From positions 13,222,201 through 13,286,200 of the forward strand of contig NC_052518.1 in the NCBI RefSeq assembly GCF_014356525.2: 64,000 nt of DNA, in the 5' to 3' direction. This DNA is from Nilaparvata lugens (lineage: Eukaryota > Arthropoda > Insecta > Hemiptera > Delphacidae). The notes beneath the pieces are model-generated. The model was not told the origin of the DNA. It saw only the letters and a program-made list of their open reading frames with translations, and ran no database searches. Position 1 is the stretch's first letter. Each line of letters opens with the position of its first letter. The position numbers and the translations under genes are program-made. Below, piece by piece: positions 58,864 to 64,000 of the stretch.

Positions 58864-59678
58864 TCTATATTCTATAATATTATATAAAAGCAAAAGGGCA
58901 CTCACTGACTGACTGACTGACTGACTCACTCACTCACAGAACTAAAAATCTACCGGACTAAAAACGTTCAAATTTGGTAGGTATGTTCAGTTGGCCCTTT
59001 AGAGGCGCACTAAGAACGGATTTGGAAAAATTTCTAAAGATACGCCCAAAATCTGCGTTTTTCCAGCGTTTTTTAGCGTTTTCTCAGCTTTATCGAGAAC
59101 AATCAAAAACCAATCAACCAATAATTTTACAGCTGGAAATTGATTATGCATTTATTGCGTTTACAGCATTTTATTTTATATTTTCAGAAAATGTTCAAAT
59201 TTGGTACAGGATCTCAGCCAGGGTGTAATAATGTTGTGTTAGAAGGAATTTGCAATAACGTCAAAGATACGCCCAAAATAAGCGTTTTTCCAGCGGTTTT
59301 TTTTTCTTTTTCTCAGATTTATCGAGAGCAAATGAACATGAATTGTTCAAATTTAGTACAGAAGCTAAGCTAGGGTGTAATAATGTTGTGTTAGAAGGAA
59401 TTTGAAATAACGCCAAAGATACGCCCAAAATCTGCGTTTTTCCAGCGTTTTTTTGCGCTTTCTCAGCTTTATCTGAATAAATAATGCACTAAATAATTGA
59501 AATAATTCGGTGATTGAATCGAGCGAGGAAGTACTTTGACTTTCTGATGGAATGAAGCATGCTCAAATCAAAAATGCAGGCGAGCGAAGCGAGCCCGCTG
59601 ATCTAAATTTTGGACGATCCAGTCGGGGGTCCACGGGGCTCCGCCCCCTGGCTAGAGCGAAGCGAGCCTGACGGCTAG
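58864..59678 (+). mobile_element. Non-autonomous Helitron, 815 bp
   Basis: It starts TCTATATTCTATAATATT after an A and ends ACGGCTAG before a T, the Helitron insertion pattern. An (actg)n run follows the start (58900-58935). The interior has three tandem units of about 190 bp carrying 'aaagatacgcccaaaa' and 'gcgtttttccagcg'. The last 110 bp is GC-rich, with gagcgaagcgagcc hairpins and ggggctccgccccc. It is the same family as 4340-4949 and has no Rep/helicase frame. Open frames at 58974 and 59140 come from the tandem units. Confidence 0.85.
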
Positions 59679-61485
59679 TAAGTTTATATTTCTTCTATTT
59701 TTCATCTTTTTTCATTCCAATTACTTCATAATTAGCTGTATATTACTTCTATTTTTCACATTTTTTATCTTATTTTTATCGAAAATTGTATCAGTTGGAA
59801 ATTATTGTATTGTGTGAAGGAGGCGAAATGGGTTTCTAACTGTTGTCTCAATCATTAAATAGATAAATAAAGCTAATAAGAGAATGACACCTGAAAATCG
59901 AAAAACTTGAATGGAAAATTACATATAATAATAAATAATAAAAACGTTTTATTGTCAAAAAACAATGTATAAAAAAGAAGGATAGTTAATAATTAATAAT
60001 CTAGACTCTAAGCTAATATAATAAAAATTGATAAACTTATGATTATTATATACATTTTATGATAATATACATCCCTTTGACAATAAATATTCACATGCAA
60101 GGGAAGCTTCCCTGTACGCATGGAGGAGTTGCTGCAGACCGAGAAACTGTGTTATAGTGAAAAATCAATCATCGAATACCTAACATAACCTACTAATAAT
60201 TTATCAAGTACAACTAAGAAATACATATAGAAATACAACTAAGAAAAAACAATACAATAAATAATGAATAGGTTGAAAGCTCTCAACGAAAGAAATATTA
60301 AAATAAAATAACTTTTAGAATATTTTTCTGTATATTTACTGTATTTTAATGAATATTTTACTATTTTACTGTACTATAATAATTTACATCTGTAATTTGT
60401 AATTTTCGTAACCTGGTATCTGTACAATTTCCAATTCTCCACTGTGGGAGGTGTTTAATATGATCTCAGCAGAAAATAATACCAATTAACGCGGATAAGT
60501 AGCTCAAGCTGTATAATGTAATAAAGTTAAAGTAATCATTTTCTGTCTTGATTGGTTTGGGTTTGAATTTATCTCCAAACAACTTTCACGGTGATTGGTG
60601 ATGCTTCAAGTATGTTAAATCAATTCATAGATGGCTTAATTTATAATTTCAGTAGAAGATGACCCGAATAGATGTAATTTCGTAACATACTTACAAATAG
60701 TCAGAGTTAATTTCCAAAGTGATATTAAACGTGGTCACCCGTTCATGTGTTGTCACGCGGTCACCATCAATACTACCTTACCTTATTGTAGTATATGGTA
60801 CATAGTATACTCATGTGGAGCAAGAATGTAAAGAACTTCGTTTGAATATTCAAATTGAAGAAAGTAGAAACTTTTTGGGTAACGAAAATAGTTCAATCGT
60901 TGAACTTACAACTTGGAGAAAATACTGTACCCTTTAAATTTTATTGAACTGGTTGCGATTTTATTAGCTTCAACAAAAAGTTGTCGGGAGAAGTAGTGGA
61001 AATCCATAAAGATAAATATTTTTAAGAGTATTCTGTGCAGAAGGAGGTCGTGTAACTACATGTTTTCTGTTCAAAAAACTGGATCAACTAAATGTGAACT
61101 TCTGATCAATTCTTTCTATAATCTTGAAACCCAAATTGATTATTTCCGTACAGACTAAATAATAGACTTTCCAGTGCTCAGACTAAGCATGAAGTTATCT
61201 CAAAATTCGAGAGTTGGAACCAAGTCAAAATTCCTTTAAGTGTGCTTGAATGCAAACTTGTTTGAATCATTCCAATTTTTAGCTGGAAACTCAGAAAAAA
61301 TGTATACCAAAAGATAAGAAAACAACCTGGAAATTGATTGGTTTCTTATGTTTGGAAGGTCAATCGCAAGTTAATTTCATCTACTAGAAATCATTCAATC
61401 TTCTACAATTTAAATCTGGTTGAAGAACTTCTTAAAAACTATTTTGACTATGATCTAAATCATTTTCACCATATTAAGTTATAGG
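59679..61485. other. AT-rich stretch, nothing recognised
   Basis: Around 59935-59965 'aataataaaaacgttttatt' and 'gtcaaaaaacaatg' look like a reversed LINE tail. Otherwise nothing is seen. Confidence 0.3.
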
Positions 61486-61930
61486 GGTTGGCTCCGTGGT
61501 CGCGCTGGTAATTCATCGCTCACATAGACTAAGTAAAGAGACATGCTACGCCCAATGGATGGGTGATCACCTGAGGAGCTAACTATACTAGATTTTATTT
61601 ATGAGTTTACATTACTTCCTATAGTAAGGTCTACGTTATAATGACAGTATTTGATCAACTTTGGTTTTGCTATCCTTGTCTATCATTCGACAAAGCCGGT
61701 GGTACTATCCTTTTCCAGGTCCACCCCACAACGATGCCAAGTATGTTTTTGACAGTGTAGAAATATAATTAATTAATGCAGAAAATCGGCATCGCTATTC
61801 TTTTATCTTTATCTACTGCCATTATAACGTGGACGGCACTATAGTGTATCCGAACCCATCCGAGTCTGTAGGTCCACTCATCTCTCATCATTATCCTTCC
61901 CATGACCCACGTAAGTCTGGAGCTATAGTG
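61486..61930 (+). repeat. tRNA-derived SINE copy split by a MITE
   Basis: The head (ggttggctccgtggtcgcgc) and first body half run to 'gagtttacattacttcc' at 61619. The body resumes after the MITE at 61844 with 'gtgtatccgaacccatccga', 'gtctgtaggtccactcatct' and 'cccatgacccacgtaagtct'. Joined, this matches the order of the copy at 57758. Confidence 0.75.
61622..61841. mobile_element. 220-bp TA-target MITE
   Basis: Ends TAGTAAGGTCTACGTTATAA and, complemented, TAGTGCCGTCCACGTTATAA, each next to a TA (61620-61621 and 61842-61843). Same family as 29926-30538 and the fragment at 3263. The interruption of the SINE gives the empty site ACTTCC-TA-GTG, supporting a TA target. This suits Tc1/mariner-type mobilisation. 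Confidence 0.85.
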
Positions 61931-62218
61931 TGCTTCACCCTTAGCATGAAAGATTCTTCACATAGAAGAAGAGATTTTTTTATTGAATAGCCTATATTTT
62001 CTGTAAGTTGTGAAATTCTGAATGATTAAATAAATAACTGTTACTAGTATTAGGACTAACGATCAGTTTTTTTCTATCCTAAATTAATACTCAAAGTCAT
62101 TTTACAAAAAGAATCTTGTAATAGCTTCTCCTTGTTTTAAATTAGTTCAATCATCAATCACTGCACTAAATTTATATAGATTAATTTTTTTCCACTTCCA
62201 CTAAGCACTCCTGAAGGT

Positions 62219-62690
62219 TTACACCAGATCTGTTGGCTTCTTCCTTTTCAATCTCCTCGTCAATGTTGAGTTGTCCAAAAGCTGGATTGCCTCAACATTT
62301 TGGTGGTCATGTAGAGCCTCTTCAATCATCTCCTTGACTGTCTCCACCTGAAGGTCTCTATGAAGGTCGGCGTACCTGATGAAGTATGGAGCATTGACAG
62401 AATTTTGCAGAAACTTGTTTTGGAATCGTTGGATGATTCCAATATTGCTCTCTGCTGTACAGCCCCACAGTTGCGCACCATACAACCAGACAGGCCTCAG
62501 TATTTGTTTGTAGAGTAGGATTTTATTGTAGATTGATAAGCTTGAATTCCTTTCTATCAGCAAATACATCCTACTGTACTTGTAGTTGAGCTCATCCCTC
62601 TTTTCCTTGACATGGTTTTTCCACCGAAGTTTGGCATCCAGAGTAATACAAAGATATTTTGCCTCGTTTGCATAAGATATCTGACTGGTA
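62219..62690 (-). pseudogene. Jockey-like reverse transcriptase, C-terminal part
   Basis: Minus strand. The frame can be followed from about 62690 (QISYANEAKYLCITLDAKLRWK region) to TAA at 62219. It includes the thumb region, IRP-type LLYKQILRPVWLYGAQLWG and IIQRFQNKFLQ. This is typical of Jockey-clade ORF2 C-termini. It is one frame away from the upstream part, so a frameshift lies near 62690. The Met at 62569 is internal, not a true start. Confidence 0.85.
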
Positions 62691-63282
62691 TGTAATCATG
62701 CGGTCCATTTGTGAAGGTCACATGCACAGACTTCTTTTTATTCAATTCAATTCTCCAGTCTATGGTCCATTTTTGAATTTTTGTGAGACTTACTTGAATT
62801 TTTCTTGTTGCTTCTTCATTGCTGTCTCCTGGAGCTAGGACTGCTGTGTCGTCTGCAAACGTGGCGATGATGTTTTCTTCTGGTACAGGAATATCATTTG
62901 TGTAAAGAAGGTAGAGAATGGACCCCAAAACACTTCCTTGAGGCACTCCTGCTTCAATTTTCGTTAACTTTGAGTAGCTATCTTCTTGTTTCACCCTGAA
63001 GTACCTGTTTCGTAGGTGGGATCTCAATATTGTTGAATACTGGATCGGTAGAATTTTCTGGAGTTTTCTGTTCAGCCCTCATGCCATACTTTATCAAACG
63101 CCTCAGCTACAACAAGAAAGACTGCTGCACGGAACTTTTTCTCCTCAAGAACTTTCTCGATGATGTCAGTCACCCTGTGGACCTGCTGGATAGTTGAATT
63201 CTTACTTTTAAGCCCAAATTGATGATCTGAAACTAGCTTTCTTGTTTCAATTATTGGCTGCAGTATTTTACTATATTTTTGC
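62557..63282 (-). pseudogene. Jockey-like reverse transcriptase, 5-prime-truncated N-terminal part
   Basis: Minus strand. From about 63282: SKILQPIIETRKLVSDHQFG, then FRAAVFLVVAEAFDKVWHEG, a frameshift (one base missing) near 63075, then SHLRNRYFRVK, GVPQGSVLGS and FADDTAVLAP. The motif normally FLD-V-AEAFD has Val in place of the first catalytic Asp, so the enzyme would be dead even without the frameshifts. FADD is intact. Everything upstream of the fingers (endonuclease, ORF1) is missing, the usual 5-prime truncation of non-LTR insertions. The true 3-prime end and target duplication were not found. Confidence 0.85.
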
Positions 63283-64000
63283 CAAATAAGAAAAAAAAGT
63301 CAGTATTTATATTGTTTTTAAGGGTTTCTATGGATCCCTTTGGAAATCCAATTGGATTAAGGATCCGAATTTTTATTTTTTGATATAGCTTGAACATCCG
63401 TGGTTACATAAGCTTTAAACCTCCATTGAGAGATTAATTTTTTTATCAGTTTGTTTTGTTCAAATTATTATATAATAGGATCTTAGATCTTTTTAGAGTG
63501 GAACAAAATCAAATTTATTATAAAAAATAATTATTGTTCATCACGAGACATTCATACTTTGAATGTAGAACACAATCTCACGTGAAAATGTTCGTAGTTA
63601 TTCATATTTTGTTAGTTTTCAAGCAAAATTTCTCGAGAGAAATTTATAGATTGCTTCTGAAAAAACGCTATCCATAAAATACAATCAGGGTACCAGGGTA
63701 GTTGAGTTATACTGTATTGATATGCAGCACACTCACAGCTTTGGATCAGTGCAAATTGAATTATTAACTTATTTTCAAACCCTGATGTAGATTACTGCTT
63801 GAGATTGCATCATTATTACACAGCGGTTGACTATCAATATTCCAGATATTTCATTTGAAATAAACCAAGCTTTAAATCACATTCTTATACTCTAATATCA
63901 GTACAGAACTATTTGTTGAAAGGTTTCCAGTTTAGCTTTAGATAATTCCAGTATATTTGTATCACTTATCTATTATTCCAGTTAATATTATAAGCAGGGG
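63283..64000. other. AT-rich stretch to the window end, nothing recognised
   Basis: No gene or structured repeat is seen. Confidence 0.3.

Noticed and set aside
59570..59678. Bacterial contamination or horizontal transfer suggested by GC-rich gcgaagcgagcc sequence
   Set aside because: The same tail occurs at the end of a second element at 4340, both inside Helitron borders, so it belongs to the transposon.
61970..63300. Target duplication for the Jockey-like copy
   Set aside because: A T run at 61975-61981 could be the tail, but no matching direct repeat was found beside 63283.

Overview
This is 64 kb of AT-rich eukaryotic nuclear DNA from an animal, most likely an arthropod. The evidence is RTE-like and Jockey-like non-LTR retrotransposons, short Helitrons, hAT, PIF/Harbinger-like and TA-target MITEs, and tRNA-derived SINEs, with no operons or bacterial gene packing. 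The repeat style, with many 'taggcctac' words and palindromic MITEs, looks to me like a hemipteran such as a planthopper, but that is an impression. No intact host protein-coding gene can be supported. The window reads as intergenic or intronic sequence that has collected mobile elements.

Layout. 0-4.2 kb: a tandem repeat, a GC-rich promoter-like block and LINE tails. 4.3-6.8 kb: a minus-strand Helitron, then a minus-strand exon-like reading frame (5169-5865) interrupted by a 198-bp palindromic MITE, a tandem duplication and a 374-bp MITE. 8.8-12.2 kb: a complete but dead RTE-like LINE between perfect 14-bp target duplications, followed by a 100-bp hAT MITE. 13-18 kb: mostly unrecognised, with one SINE and one ribozyme-like motif. 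18.1-20.7 kb: a small MITE, an unfamiliar 1173-bp terminal-inverted-repeat element with a broken reading frame of about 145 codons, and a heptamer satellite. 21-34 kb: GC-rich blocks, several palindromes and MITEs, and a nested insertion at 29.9-30.5 kb. 34.7-40.8 kb: a 711-bp hAT element with an 8-bp target duplication, another palindrome, SINE copies and a Helitron-like remnant. 42-46 kb: short tandem repeats and Helitron-like 5-prime pieces. 46-56 kb: GC-rich blocks and a 450-bp inverted duplication. 56-64 kb: a TTA-target MITE, SINEs, a second Helitron, a SINE split by a MITE, and a 5-prime-truncated Jockey-like element.

Two observations stand out. The first is the 18.9-20.1 kb element, which has 31-bp perfect inverted ends, a 4-bp target duplication, repeated subterminal motifs and a small basic-then-acidic protein I do not recognise. 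The second is a set of five dispersed motifs (14.9, 22.9, 30.2, 35.9 and 40.8 kb) that share a hammerhead-ribozyme-like layout, three of them embedded in near-perfect palindromes.
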